Notes: generated by a model from the sequence alone, not told the origin. Positions 43,942-52,910 are shown, numbered from the stretch's first letter. The stretch: 64,000 nt of DNA from Ensifer sp. IC3342 (GCF_020193655.1 NZ_JADYVE010000001.1:1302001-1366000), one strand, 5' to 3'. Translations and numbers: made by a program.

Positions 43942-46900
43942 AATGCGCCTCGTCCCAATTGTGCGCGGCACGGGCATCGACCTTCAGCGGCACTTTCATG
44001 CTGAGCGCCGGCATGGCAGCGTTTTCCATCACCGACACGATCACCGGAATGGTGCGCTCGATTTCGCCGTCCTCGACCTCGAAGATCAATTCGTCGTGCA
44101 CCTGCAGGAGCATGCGTGCGGACAGCTTCGCCGCTTCAAGCGCCGGCTCCATCTTCACCATGGCGCGGCGGATGATGTCGGCGGCAGAGCCCTGGATCGG
44201 CGCATTGATCGATGCGCGTTCGTTGAAGGCGCGATGCGACGGGTTGGAGGAGCGGATATCCGGATAGTGGGCACGGCGGCCAAAGATCGTTTCGACATAG
44301 CCGTGTTCGCGAGCGAAGGTCTTGGTGTTCTCCATGTAGTCGCGGATGCCGGGGAAGCGCTCGAAATACTTCTTGATGTATTCACTCGCCTCCGAACGCT
44401 CGATCGAAAGCTGATTGGCAAGCCCGAAGGCGGAGATGCCGTAGATGATGCCGAAATTGATGGCCTTGGCGCGGCGGCGGATTTCACCCGGCATACCGTC
44501 GACGGGAACCCCGAACATTTCGGATGCGGTCATCGCGTGGATGTCGACGCCATCGGCGAAGGCCTGGCGGAGCTGCGGAATATCCGCCACATGCGCGAGC
44601 ACCCGAAGCTCGATTTGGCTGTAGTCGGCAGAAACCAGCTTGTGTCCCGGCGTCGCGATGAAGGCCGTTCGGATCTTGCGGCCCTCGATGGTCCTGACCG
44701 GAATGTTCTGCAGATTGGGGTCGGCCGAAGAGAGGCGGCCTGTGGTCGTCGCAGCCAGCGCATACGATGTATGTACGCGCCGCGTTTCCGGATGCACGAA
44801 ACCCGGCAACGCATCGGTATAGGTGGATTTCAGTTTGGTGAGCTGGCGCCAGTCGACGATCTTGCGCGGCAGCTCATGGCCTTCGGCGGCAAGCTCCTCC
44901 AGAACCTGCGCCGAAGTCGACCATTGGCCGGTCTTGGTTTTGGACCCGCCCGGCAATCCCATTTTGCCGAAGAGAATGTCGCCGAGTTGCTTCGGCGAGC
45001 CGATCGTGAAGGTTTCCCCGGCCAGGCGATAGATCTCGTCCTCAAGCGCCGCCGCGCCTTGCGCAAGCTCTCCCGAGAGGCGCGAGAGAATCTGGCGATC
45101 GACGGTGATGCCGCGCTCCTCCATATGGGCAAGAACGCCGACCAGCGGTCTTTCTAGCCGCTCATAGACCCGCGTCAGCCCCTTGGAGGCAAGTTGCGGC
45201 TTCAGGACGTGCCAGAGTCGCAGCGTCACGTCGGCCTCTTCCGCCGCATAGGCCGTCGCCCTGTCGATATCGACGAAGTCGAACGTGAGCGAAGACCGCC
45301 CGCTGCCGGTGATGTCCTTGTAGGCCGTCAGCTTGTGATTGAGCCACCGCTCGGACAGAGAATCCATGCCATGGGCACCGTTGCCGGCATCGATGACATA
45401 GGACATCAACATGGTGTCGTCGAAGCTTTGCATGGTGATGCCGTGCCGCTTCATCAACAGATACTCGAACTTCAGGTTCTGCGCGACCTTCAACACCGAA
45501 GGATCCTCGAGCAGCGCCTTTAGCCGGCTCAGCGTCTCGCGGACGGGGACCTGATTTTCGAGGAGGCCGCCGCCAAGCAGATCGCCGGCGCCATTCTTGT
45601 GGATCAGCGGCACATAAGCCGCCCGGATCTTCGCACCAGAGGGGTTGTCGCGGTAATCGGCGATCGCCAGCGAAAAGCCGACCAGATCCGCCTGCATGGC
45701 GTCGGCCGATGTCGTTGCCACGTCGAAACCAACCACGCCAGCATCGCGCGCATCGGCGATCCATCGGTCGAGCGTCGCAAGATCGCAGATCGCGACATAG
45801 CCGGAACGATCGAAGGAAGCCTTGCCAAAGAATTCGGCGCGCGCCCGCGCAAGTCCCTGCGGCGTCGCGCCGGTGACATCGGCATCCTCGGGGCTAGAAA
45901 GAAATGAAACGGCGGCCTTTGCTGCCTGCCCACGCGGCGGAGCGGCACTCGAGGATTGCGCGGTGGGCGGCGGACCGGCAGCCTCGCCGATGTCGAGATC
46001 CGGTCCGTGTGCCTCGATACCCCATTCGATCGGCACATGGGCCGGCTCGATCGCTTCCGCATCCGTGTCCGTCGCTGCCGCGACGCGGCGCGTCAGCGTA
46101 TTGAATTCCATCGTCTTTAGGAAAGCGATGAGCTTCGGGCCGTTTTGCGGCTCGAGCCTCAGGTCCTCCAGCGGAACGTCGAGGGGAGTATCGTTCTTCA
46201 AGGTGACGAGCTGACGGGAAAGGCGCGCAAGTTCGGCGTTGGCGATAATGCTCTCGCGCCGCTTCTGCTGCTTGATCTCGCCGGCACGCGCAAGCAACGT
46301 GTCGAGATCGCCGTACTCTTCGAGCAACTGGGCGGCGGTTTTCGGCCCGATTCCGGGAATCCCCGGCACGTTGTCGGTCGAATCGCCCGTCATCGCCTGG
46401 AGGTCGATCATCTTCTCCGGCGGCACGCCCCATTTTTCGATCACGTCGGGGATCGTGATCTGCTTGTCCTTCATGCTGTCGTACATCGACACTCTGGACG
46501 TCACCAACTGCATGAGGTCCTTGTCCGAGGAAACGATCGTGACGTCGGCACCCGCCTCTTCGGCAAGCCGGGCGTAGGTCGCGATCAGGTCATCCGCCTC
46601 ATAGCCTTCCTTCTCGATGCAAGGCAGATTGAAGGCGCGGGTAGCATGCCGGATCAGCCCGAACTGCGGGATCAGGTCTTCCGGCGGCGCCGTGCGGTTC
46701 GCCTTGTACTGGTCGTAAAGCACATTGCGGAAGGTCTTCGAGGAATAGTCGAAGATCACTGCGAAGTGGGTCGGTGCCACGCCGACCGAGGTATCGCGCG
46801 CGTCGGTCAGGAGCTTCCACAGCATGTTGCAGAAGCCGGCAACCGCATTGACCGGAAGACCGTCGGACTTGCGGTTGAGCGGCGGGATGGCATGGAAGGC

Positions 46901-46954
46901 CCGGAAGATGAACCCGGAGCCGTCGACGAGGAAGAGGTGATCACCGTTTTTCAT
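43940..46954 (-). CDS. polA: DNA polymerase I
   Basis: 1004 residues, full length. The 5' nuclease domain (about 1-290) is intact: GYEADDLIAT, VSSDKDLMQLV, MTGDSTDNVPGIPGIGPKTA. An insert/linker rich in Ala/Pro lies at about 305-355. The polymerase domain is intact: motif A SADYSQIELRVLAH, motif B RRRAKAINFGIIYG, motif C LLQVHDELIFEVE. The 3'-5' exonuclease domain has the fold but altered catalytic carboxylates: Exo I reads FDVATTS (usual FDTETTS), Exo II NLKFEYLL (usual D for the E) and Exo III YAAEEADV (usual YAAEDADV). Repair and Okazaki-fragment roles should persist, but proofreading is doubtful. Confidence 0.97.
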   Translation of the reverse strand: MKNGDHLFLVDGSGFIFRAFHAIPPLNRKSDGLPVNAVAGFCNMLWKLLTDARDTSVGVAPTHFAVIFDYSSKTFRNVLYDQYKANRTAPPEDLIPQFGLIRHATRAFNLPCIEKEGYEADDLIATYARLAEEAGADVTIVSSDKDLMQLVTSRVSMYDSMKDKQITIPDVIEKWGVPPEKMIDLQAMTGDSTDNVPGIPGIGPKTAAQLLEEYGDLDTLLARAGEIKQQKRRESIIANAELARLSRQLVTLKNDTPLDVPLEDLRLEPQNGPKLIAFLKTMEFNTLTRRVAAATDTDAEAIEPAHVPIEWGIEAHGPDLDIGEAAGPPPTAQSSSAAPPRGQAAKAAVSFLSSPEDADVTGATPQGLARARAEFFGKASFDRSGYVAICDLATLDRWIADARDAGVVGFDVATTSADAMQADLVGFSLAIADYRDNPSGAKIRAAYVPLIHKNGAGDLLGGGLLENQVPVRETLSRLKALLEDPSVLKVAQNLKFEYLLMKRHGITMQSFDDTMLMSYVIDAGNGAHGMDSLSERWLNHKLTAYKDITGSGRSSLTFDFVDIDRATAYAAEEADVTLRLWHVLKPQLASKGLTRVYERLERPLVGVLAHMEERGITVDRQILSRLSGELAQGAAALEDEIYRLAGETFTIGSPKQLGDILFGKMGLPGGSKTKTGQWSTSAQVLEELAAEGHELPRKIVDWRQLTKLKSTYTDALPGFVHPETRRVHTSYALAATTTGRLSSADPNLQNIPVRTIEGRKIRTAFIATPGHKLVSADYSQIELRVLAHVADIPQLRQAFADGVDIHAMTASEMFGVPVDGMPGEIRRRAKAINFGIIYGISAFGLANQLSIERSEASEYIKKYFERFPGIRDYMENTKTFAREHGYVETIFGRRAHYPDIRSSNPSHRAFNERASINAPIQGSAADIIRRAMVKMEPALEAAKLSARMLLQVHDELIFEVEDGEIERTIPVIVSVMENAAMPALSMKVPLKVDARAAHNWDEAH

Positions 46955-47139
46955 GTGGCCATGGATAGCGCGGGGTGAGGCAAACGTCCATTGCGGTTTT
47001 CACCGGCATTGCCTATTTGGAGCTATCACGGGCAGACGCCGACGCCGCCCGAAGGCTCACGGAAACGTTACACATTTGTAATGTGCGATTCAGTCGGACA
47101 ATCCTTGAAAAGCCACATTTGGCTCCTCAAATTATTATC

Positions 47140-47289
47140 GAACGGCACTGAAAATGATGCCGTCGTCTGGTGATTGGCCTGTCCCCCGCCCGCACCAGAT
47201 GTGGACAAAGGCCTTATCCCCCTCTCCGGGCCTTTGTCCTGCTTTCAAAGAGCCGTCACGGCGCCGCCTCCGCGCCGCGACGGTTTTTT
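47140..47289 (+). ncRNA. alpha-r7 family small RNA (Smr7C-like)
   Basis: The space between polA and the marR gene is where Smr7C (alpha-r7), a trans-acting sRNA of S. meliloti of about 150 nt, is encoded. Visible here are three hairpins: GGCA/TGCC at 47144-47161, a perfect 11-bp stem GGACAAAGGCC / GGCCTTTGTCC (47203-47213 with 47229-47239), and a GC-rich terminator stem (47253-47283) followed by TTTTTT. Taking the first hairpin as the 5' end gives about 150 nt. A possible -35 (CTTGAAA, 47104-47110) lies upstream, but no well-spaced -10 was seen. The family name comes from context and structure, not alignment. Confidence 0.75.
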
Positions 47290-47323
47290 GTTGGTCGGAT
47301 TCCACCCGCCTCCTTGCTGCGTC

Positions 47324-47420
47324 GCCGCGCGTCTGACTCGGACGCGCAAGGACGCTGTCGCACTTTGAAGTGCTGCATGTTTTTATCCTTAAATCGGCGA
47401 CGATTTAGGAAACATGCAGT
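47324..47420. repeat. full copy of the rhizobial CATGTTTCCTTAAATCG repeat
   Basis: GCGCGTCTGACTCGGACGCG hairpin, AAGGACGCTGTCGCACTTTG, then GCATGTTTTTATCCTTAAAT paired with ATTTAGGAAACATGC. Same architecture as 14406-14504. Confidence 0.85.
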
Positions 47421-47508
47421 GGCTCAAATCCCTGTGAAGTCAGCGTAAATCAGCTCCATCGCCAGCTTTGCAACTTGTCTTCGCGCCGGTTCACGCGTAC
47501 CCATAGGC

Positions 47509-47952
47509 ATGGCCTTCAATCGTATGGCATCTGCGACTTACCTGGCCAGTCTGCTGGCAAAAGGCTTCTCGCGCGCCCTGCAGGAGCGGGGCCAGAAGCT
47601 CGGCTTCGCGCCCGGCCAGTTTCCGGTTCTGCTTGAGCTCTGGTCGGAGGAGGGCCTGACGCAAAAGCAGCTCCTCGATCGGCTGGACATCGAGCAGGCG
47701 ACCATGGCCAATACGCTCGCCCGCATGGAGCGCGACGGGCTCGTCACCCGCCGTAAGCACCCGAGCGACCGGCGTTCGCAACAGATCTTCCTGACGGAAC
47801 GGGCGAGAGAAATCGAAGTGGCGGCGAAGGAAGCAGCACTCGCGGCGGAGCAATCGCTGCTCTCGGGCTTTCGCCGCTTCGAAAGGGAATTGATGCTCGA
47901 ATACATGCGCATGGCACTTGCCAATACCGCCCGCAACGGCGACGTTTCCTGA
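47509..47952 (+). CDS. MarR family transcriptional regulator
   Basis: 147 residues, ATG 47509. Winged helix with LTQKQLLDRLDIEQATMANT and LARMERDGLVTRRKHPSDRR (about 50-89), the MarR recognition helix and wing. It is the gene conserved next to the alpha-r7 sRNA and polA in sinorhizobia. No obvious partner gene is co-transcribed; target and ligand are unknown. Confidence 0.92.
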   Translation: MAFNRMASATYLASLLAKGFSRALQERGQKLGFAPGQFPVLLELWSEEGLTQKQLLDRLDIEQATMANTLARMERDGLVTRRKHPSDRRSQQIFLTERAREIEVAAKEAALAAEQSLLSGFRRFERELMLEYMRMALANTARNGDVS

Positions 47953-48117
47953 ATCCGCGAACGACACCTTTCTCGCTGCATCGGTGAAAACTGCCCGCGC
48001 GCCGCGCATCCAAACGAACGCGGCAATACTTTGAGATGTACAAAATCCTTCTGTGAAACCGTTTTCGATTTCGAGGTTATGGGCTAGGTTCCGCGCGAAA
48101 CTCACGTAAGGATTCGC

Positions 48118-49509
48118 ATGATGGCAGATATCACCCCTGTTCTGGAGCGCGCCGACGCCAATCTTCCGAAGAGCCTCGACCGGCTTTTCGACCTCGTCCG
48201 CATCAAGTCCATTTCCACGGACCCGGCCTTCAAGGCGGAGTGCCGCAAGGCGGCCGAGTGGCTCGTGGTGGAACTGAACGGGCTCGGCTTCGCTGCTTCC
48301 GTGCGCGACACGCCCGGTCATCCGATGGTCGTCGCCCACCACGTCGGCGCAAAGGTCAATTCTCCGCATGTGCTGTTCTACGGCCACTACGACGTGCAGC
48401 CTGTCGATCCCTTAAACCTCTGGGATTCTCCTCCCTTCGAACCGGCGATCAAGGAGATCGTACCGGGGCGCAAGGTCATCACCGGCCGCGGCACGTCCGA
48501 CGACAAGGGCCAGTTGATGACTTTCCTCGAAGCGGTGCGCGCGTACAAGGAGGTCCATGACGCGCTTCCCTGCCGGATCACCATTCTCTTCGAGGGTGAG
48601 GAAGAATCGGGCTCGCCGTCGCTGAAGCCCTTCCTCGAGGCCAATGCCGCCGAACTCAAGGCCGACTATGCGCTCGTCTGCGACACGAGCATGTGGGACA
48701 GCGAGACGCCGGCGATTTCCGCAGGCCTGCGCGGCCTCGTCGGCGAGGAGATCGTCGTCAAGGCGGCAGATCGCGATCTGCATTCCGGCTATTTTGGCGG
48801 CGCGGCGGCAAACCCGATCCACATTCTGACCGATATCCTCGCCGGTCTGCACGATGAAACCGGCCGCGTGACGCTTGAAAACTTCTACGATGGCGTCGAG
48901 GAAACGCCCGCCCAGATCAAGGCTGCCTGGGAGACGCTCGGTCAGACGGCCGAGAAGTTCCTCGGTCAGGTTGGTCTGTCGATCCCCTCCGGCGAGAAGG
49001 GGCGCTCCGTGCTCGAATTGACCTGGGCACGCCCGACGGCCGAGATCAACGGCATCACCGGCGGCTACACGGGCGAAGGCTTCAAGACGGTGATCGCGGC
49101 GCAGGCATCGGCCAAGGTGTCGTTCCGCCTCGTCGACCACCAGAATCCCGCCAAGATCCGCGAAGCCTTCCGCGCCTATGCCCGGTCGAAGGTGCCGGCG
49201 GACTGCTCGGTGGAGTTCCATCCTCATGGCGGCTCGCCAGCGATCCACCTGCCCTATGATTCGCCCTTGCTGAACACGGCGAAGGTCGCACTCTCCGACG
49301 AATGGCCGAAACCGGCGGTCGTCATCGGCATGGGCGGCTCGATCCCGATTGTCGGCGATTTCCAGAGGATGCTCGGCATCGAATCGCTGCTCGTCGGCTT
49401 CGGTCTTTCCGACGACCGCATTCATTCACCGAACGAAAAGTACGAGCTCTTGTCCTTCCACAAGGGCATCCGCTCGTGGATCCGCATTCTCGACGCGCTC
49501 GCAGCCTGA
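48118..49509 (+). CDS. M20/M25/M40 family dipeptidase
   Basis: 463 residues, ATG 48118 or 48121 behind GTAAGGATTC. Zinc-peptidase motifs: HVLFYGHYDVQPVDPLNLWD (metal His and Asp, about 81-100), GRGTSDDKGQLMTFLEA (bridging Asp), and EGEEESGSPSL (catalytic Glu pair, about 159-169). A dimerisation domain follows in the middle third. Cytoplasmic dipeptidase or carnosinase-like enzyme; the true substrate is unknown. Transcription ends at the long hairpin at 49513. Confidence 0.92.
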   Translation: MMADITPVLERADANLPKSLDRLFDLVRIKSISTDPAFKAECRKAAEWLVVELNGLGFAASVRDTPGHPMVVAHHVGAKVNSPHVLFYGHYDVQPVDPLNLWDSPPFEPAIKEIVPGRKVITGRGTSDDKGQLMTFLEAVRAYKEVHDALPCRITILFEGEEESGSPSLKPFLEANAAELKADYALVCDTSMWDSETPAISAGLRGLVGEEIVVKAADRDLHSGYFGGAAANPIHILTDILAGLHDETGRVTLENFYDGVEETPAQIKAAWETLGQTAEKFLGQVGLSIPSGEKGRSVLELTWARPTAEINGITGGYTGEGFKTVIAAQASAKVSFRLVDHQNPAKIREAFRAYARSKVPADCSVEFHPHGGSPAIHLPYDSPLLNTAKVALSDEWPKPAVVIGMGGSIPIVGDFQRMLGIESLLVGFGLSDDRIHSPNEKYELLSFHKGIRSWIRILDALAA

Positions 49510-49512
49510 TTT

Positions 49513-49557
49513 GCCCTAGCCAACCGTGGCGGAAGTTCCGCCACGGTTGGCTAGGGC
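49513..49557. terminator. very long perfect hairpin after the M20 gene
   Basis: A 21-bp perfect stem (49513-49533 with 49537-49557) and a 3-base loop AGT, four bases after the stop codon. There is no T-run, so it is not a standard Rho-independent terminator. It may stabilise the mRNA end. It abuts the repeat at 49556. Confidence 0.75.
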
Positions 49558-49636
49558 GCCGCGCGGCTTATCAGACGTGCAAAGGACGCTGTAGCACGTG
49601 AATTGCTGCGTGTTTCCTTAAATCGGGTACGATTGA
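49556..49636. repeat. CATGTTTCCTTAAATCG repeat, 3' part decayed
   Basis: GCGCCGCGCGGCTTATCAGA, CAAAGGACGCTGTAGCACG, then TGCGTGTTTCCTTAAATCGG. The final arm GATTTAAGGAAACATGCAG is missing and replaced by GATTGAACGCAA. Confidence 0.75.
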
Positions 49637-49945
49637 ACGCAACGCGCTTTAGGCGTAATTCAGACGCCGCCTTGTCTATTTTTCTCACCCCTGCCTTCGG
49701 CTCTGTCGCGCATTGCCGGATGAGTCTCGAATATCCGGTCATCGCTGCTTGACCTCGTGGCTATGGGATGTTTCCCTTTTCACAAAACAAACAGAATGGG
49801 GAAATGGGCAGTTGGCAAGGTCGAGGACCGAGACATCGCGTTCCGGACGCGGTGCTTTTAGAATGCGAGATTGGGATGGCATTCTTGGCTATCCCCCAAG
49901 GTCCCCTGCCAACCTCGCCTCCAGGAACAACACCCTGGCGCCGGC
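49637..49945. other. gene-free stretch upstream of the YbhN-like gene
   Basis: About 310 bases. It contains complementary segments (TTGGCAAGGTCGAGG near 49813 and CCTGCCAACCTCG near 49905) that could fold into a leader hairpin, and a small GCCGGATGAG / CTCGAATATCCGG hairpin near 49715. No gene is supported. Confidence 0.45.
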
Positions 49946-50896
49946 ATGAAAAGGTTGAAAGCCTATTTTTGGCCTGTCGTCGGACTGGCGGCGATCCTGT
50001 TCTCGGTCAATGCACTCTACCACGAACTGCGAGGCCTTTCCGTCGACGAGTTCGTCGCAAGCTTCCAGGCGATATCGCTGGCAAGCTGGATGCTTGCCAT
50101 CGGCTCGACACTCGTCGCCTACGCAGCACTTGCCGCCTACGACAAGCTCGCACTCGACCATCTCGGCCACCATCACATTTCCTTCTGGTTCATCGCAGTC
50201 TGCTCGTTCACGACCTATGCGCTCTCGCACAATCTCGGCGCGTCGGTGTTTTCAGGCGCCGTGGTGCGCTACCGGGCCTATCGCTCGAAGGGCCTGACGC
50301 CCGGCGAGGTCGGCATCCTCGTCGCCTTCTGCTCCTTCACCTTCACGCTCGGCACATTGACGCTGTCGGCGATCGTTCTATTGGTAAAGCCAGACATCAT
50401 CGAGCGCTTCGCGGAATTCCTGCCGATCGAGATGTCGCTGACGACCGGCGTGATCATCCTCGCGCTCATCGGCCTTTACATGCTCGGCAGCCTGATCGGC
50501 CTTCGCCCGATTCGCACGCGTTGGTTCCAGCTCCACTATCCAAGGCCGTCGATCGTCCTCAGGCAGCTGGTGATCGGTCCCGTCGAACTCCTCGGCGCCG
50601 CCGGCATCATCTATTTCGCCCTGCCACAGGCCGGCAATCCCGGCTACATCGTCGTTCTCGGCATCTTCCTCGCGTCCTTCTCGGCAGCGCTGCTGTCGCA
50701 CGCGCCCGGCGGCCTCGGTGTGCTCGAGCTCGTTTTCATCGCGGCGCTACCGGAGGTGGATCCGGCCGACGTGCTGGCGGCACTCGCAATCTTCCGGCTG
50801 CTCTACCTTCTCGTGCCATTCGTCATGGCGCTCGTCGTCATCCTGATCTACGAGCGCTCTCGCTTTCTGGCGCAGCGAGACAGCGGCATTCCGTAG
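49946..50896 (+). CDS. lysylphosphatidylglycerol synthase-like (YbhN/UPF0104) membrane protein
   Basis: 316 residues from ATG 49946. About eight transmembrane helices with the conserved core TYALSHNLGASVFSGAVVRYRAYRSKGL-type segment (about 92-118; NLGA, RYR) and the C-terminal SHAPGGLGVLELVF motif (about 252-265). The domain is shared with the flippase part of MprF, but the aminoacyl-transferase domain is absent, so lipid synthesis cannot be assumed. Possibly a lipid transport or scaffold role. Monocistronic. Confidence 0.85.
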   Translation: MKRLKAYFWPVVGLAAILFSVNALYHELRGLSVDEFVASFQAISLASWMLAIGSTLVAYAALAAYDKLALDHLGHHHISFWFIAVCSFTTYALSHNLGASVFSGAVVRYRAYRSKGLTPGEVGILVAFCSFTFTLGTLTLSAIVLLVKPDIIERFAEFLPIEMSLTTGVIILALIGLYMLGSLIGLRPIRTRWFQLHYPRPSIVLRQLVIGPVELLGAAGIIYFALPQAGNPGYIVVLGIFLASFSAALLSHAPGGLGVLELVFIAALPEVDPADVLAALAIFRLLYLLVPFVMALVVILIYERSRFLAQRDSGIP

Positions 50897-50948
50897 CCAG
50901 GCGCAATTTTCTTCTCGGGTCATTGAGCTCGCGCCCTGCAGCGAGCCG

Positions 50949-51440
50949 TCAGGGCACGTCGCAAACGGCAGGTATTGCCTGCTCGATCGGCCCCTCTACC
51001 TCCTTGAGCCGCGCCGCCTCGATCTGATAGGGCGTGAAGGGCGGTGCCTGCTGCGCCGGATTGATAATGCGGGCGACATAACAGCCGGCGAACAAGCGAA
51101 CTCTTTGGGGCTGCTCGACGGATTTGACCGCAACGGGAATGGCGGCATAGACGCTGCCGGCAGCACCCTCGGTCGTCACCTTTCCAATCCTCACCTCGAC
51201 CGACACGGTATTCGCATAGCCGTGCGAGAAATCCGCGAAACCGCCGACCGGCTGCGTGCCGGCGAAATAGCCATAGGCGCGGGCATATTCCTTACGGTTG
51301 ATGGCGTTGTAGAGCGAACGCACGAGCGCGGCGCCGTTGGAGCGATCGTCAATGTAGGCGAGCGCCTCCTCGGCCGAGGCTTCGGCCTTCACCACCGCGA
51401 GGGCCGCGAATGCGATCGCTGCCTTGGAACAAATCTTCAT
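50949..51440 (-). CDS. hypothetical secreted protein
   Basis: 163 residues from ATG 51440 with GGAGAAGGTG upstream. Signal peptide MKICSKAAIAFAALAVVKAEASA (cleavage about 23). The mature part begins with a segment resembling domains that sample reading-frame-like NTF2 folds (AALVRSLYNAINRKEYARAYGYFA, about 36-58) and has two Cys (CYVARII ... VCDVP) that could form a disulfide. I recognise no named family. It may be a periplasmic NTF2-like protein. Confidence 0.7.
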   Translation of the reverse strand: MKICSKAAIAFAALAVVKAEASAEEALAYIDDRSNGAALVRSLYNAINRKEYARAYGYFAGTQPVGGFADFSHGYANTVSVEVRIGKVTTEGAAGSVYAAIPVAVKSVEQPQRVRLFAGCYVARIINPAQQAPPFTPYQIEAARLKEVEGPIEQAIPAVCDVP

Positions 51441-51525
51441 CACCTTCTCCTTACGGGCCCTATTCAAAGCCCGGCAAGTGGCAGCCAGAAGGCGAAACAG
51501 GTTTTGCCTGATGGAGACGCGGCCG

Positions 51526-52416
51526 TTACCTCGGTGGCAGGCCGGCCTTGCGCCTCGCAACGACGTGCTCGCGCCAGACCGTGAAGATCCCGGCAGCGAC
51601 CACGAGGATGGAGCCGAAAACCATGTTTGCCGTCAGCGTCTCGTTGAAGATGGTGACGCCCATGATCGAAGCAAAGACGAGCTGCAGGTAGGTGAGCGGC
51701 TGGACGGCGACGGCATCGAGCATGTCATAGGCGCGAATCAGGAAATAGTGGCTGGAGGTCCCGGTGATGCACAGCAGCAGCATCCAGCCCCAATCGGTCG
51801 GCGCCAGCGCCGTCCAGAAGAACGGACCGACCAGGCTGATCGCGACCGCGCCGATGATGCCGGTATAGAAGAAGCTGGTCATCGCCGAGTCGCCGCCACG
51901 GCTGACCAGTCGCGTTGCGATGATGTAGATGGAAAACATCAGCGCCGCCGAGAGCGGCAGCAGAAAGCTGATGTCGAAGGCGCCCTGCTGCGGCTTCAGA
52001 ATCAGAAGCACGCCGACAAGACCTGCCGAAATCGCCACCCAGCGCCGCCAGCCGACCCGCTCTCCAAGAAGCGGCATGGACAGGAGCGCGACGAAGAGCG
52101 GAGTGGCCGCCAGGATCGCCTGCGAATGTGCCAGGCCGACGATCGTGAAGGCGGTGATGACGACGACGATCTGCGCCGGCAGCAACACGCCGCGAAGCAC
52201 CTGCAGCGCCGGCTTCTTCGTCACGATCGTCGCCTTCAGCCCGCCCGGCGCCCGCGCCGCCAGCACTGCAGCGAATGCGGCAAAGGCCCAATAGCGGATC
52301 ATCGACACGAAGACCGGCGGATAGATGGCGCCAAGATGCTTGGAAATGCCGTCCTGGATCGCGAAGATGACGATCGCAAGGAGCGCGAAGACGTAGCCAT
52401 TTGCCCTGGATTTCAT
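51526..52416 (-). CDS. DMT family (EamA) transporter
   Basis: 296 residues, ten predicted transmembrane helices in two EamA repeats (first GYVFALLAIVIFAIQDGISK, second starting near LLPLSAALMFSIYIIATRLV). Drug/metabolite exporter of unknown substrate. It is downstream of, and on the same strand as, the alpha-r14 sRNA gene, but the sRNA terminator separates them. Confidence 0.9.
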   Translation of the reverse strand: MKSRANGYVFALLAIVIFAIQDGISKHLGAIYPPVFVSMIRYWAFAAFAAVLAARAPGGLKATIVTKKPALQVLRGVLLPAQIVVVITAFTIVGLAHSQAILAATPLFVALLSMPLLGERVGWRRWVAISAGLVGVLLILKPQQGAFDISFLLPLSAALMFSIYIIATRLVSRGGDSAMTSFFYTGIIGAVAISLVGPFFWTALAPTDWGWMLLLCITGTSSHYFLIRAYDMLDAVAVQPLTYLQLVFASIMGVTIFNETLTANMVFGSILVVAAGIFTVWREHVVARRKAGLPPR

Positions 52417-52480
52417 GACAAGTCTGATATACCGGCGCCGGGCCTGGAGCCATGGGTTTTTCGGTGTACGGTCGGCTGAT

Positions 52481-52603
52481 ACAAAAAGACCCCGAGCCGG
52501 GAGGAGGAGGCTCGGGGTCTTTAAACTTGATCGGTTCCTGGGAGGAGGAGTGAAACCGATCCCTGATCGGGCGCCGCGGGAGGAGGTGCAGCGCTTCGAT
52601 GAC
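52481..52603 (-). ncRNA. alpha-r14 family small RNA (NfeR1/Smr14-like, CCUCCUCCC loops)
   Basis: On the minus strand three successive hairpins each expose the anti-Shine-Dalgarno motif CCTCCTCCC: stem GCGCTGC/GCGGCGC (52571-52594), stem GATCGGTT/AACCGATC (52529-52561), and terminator stem AAAGACCCCGAGCC/GGCTCGGGGTCTTT (52485-52522) followed by TTTTTGT. Three such loops with this motif are the hallmark of the alpha-r14 family, about 120 nt long, whose S. meliloti member NfeR1 acts in osmoadaptation and nodulation efficiency. The RNA would pair with ribosome-binding sites of target mRNAs. A 15-bp dyad TGCTGCAATGCAGCA lies upstream near 52645. The 5' end is an estimate. Confidence 0.88.
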
Positions 52604-52910
52604 TTGAAGATAAATCATTTCGGCTGATTTAATATTGTTAATGCTGCAATGCAGCAATGCGTTTGACGCAGGGCAAAATGGCGAGACGTCAACCAGAATT
52701 TTGTCGCGCCCGGAATTTGCATGCTTCGGCAGTCGAAACGGCCGGAACTCGTTGATCCGCAACTCTTAACTCCCCCTTAAATTGCCGCATTTAGATTGCA
52801 ACGCATCGGCACATGCGGGCAGGCGAGCTCCCGCACCACAGGAATTGCGCCGCCGGGAATCGCTTTCGAGCGATGACGGGTCGGACCTCAAAGGGATAGA
52901 TCCTTCCGGC

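Noticed and set aside
43943..45157. 404-codon open frame opposite polA
   Set aside because: Antisense shadow caused by GC-rich codon bias; no family features, and polA is certain.
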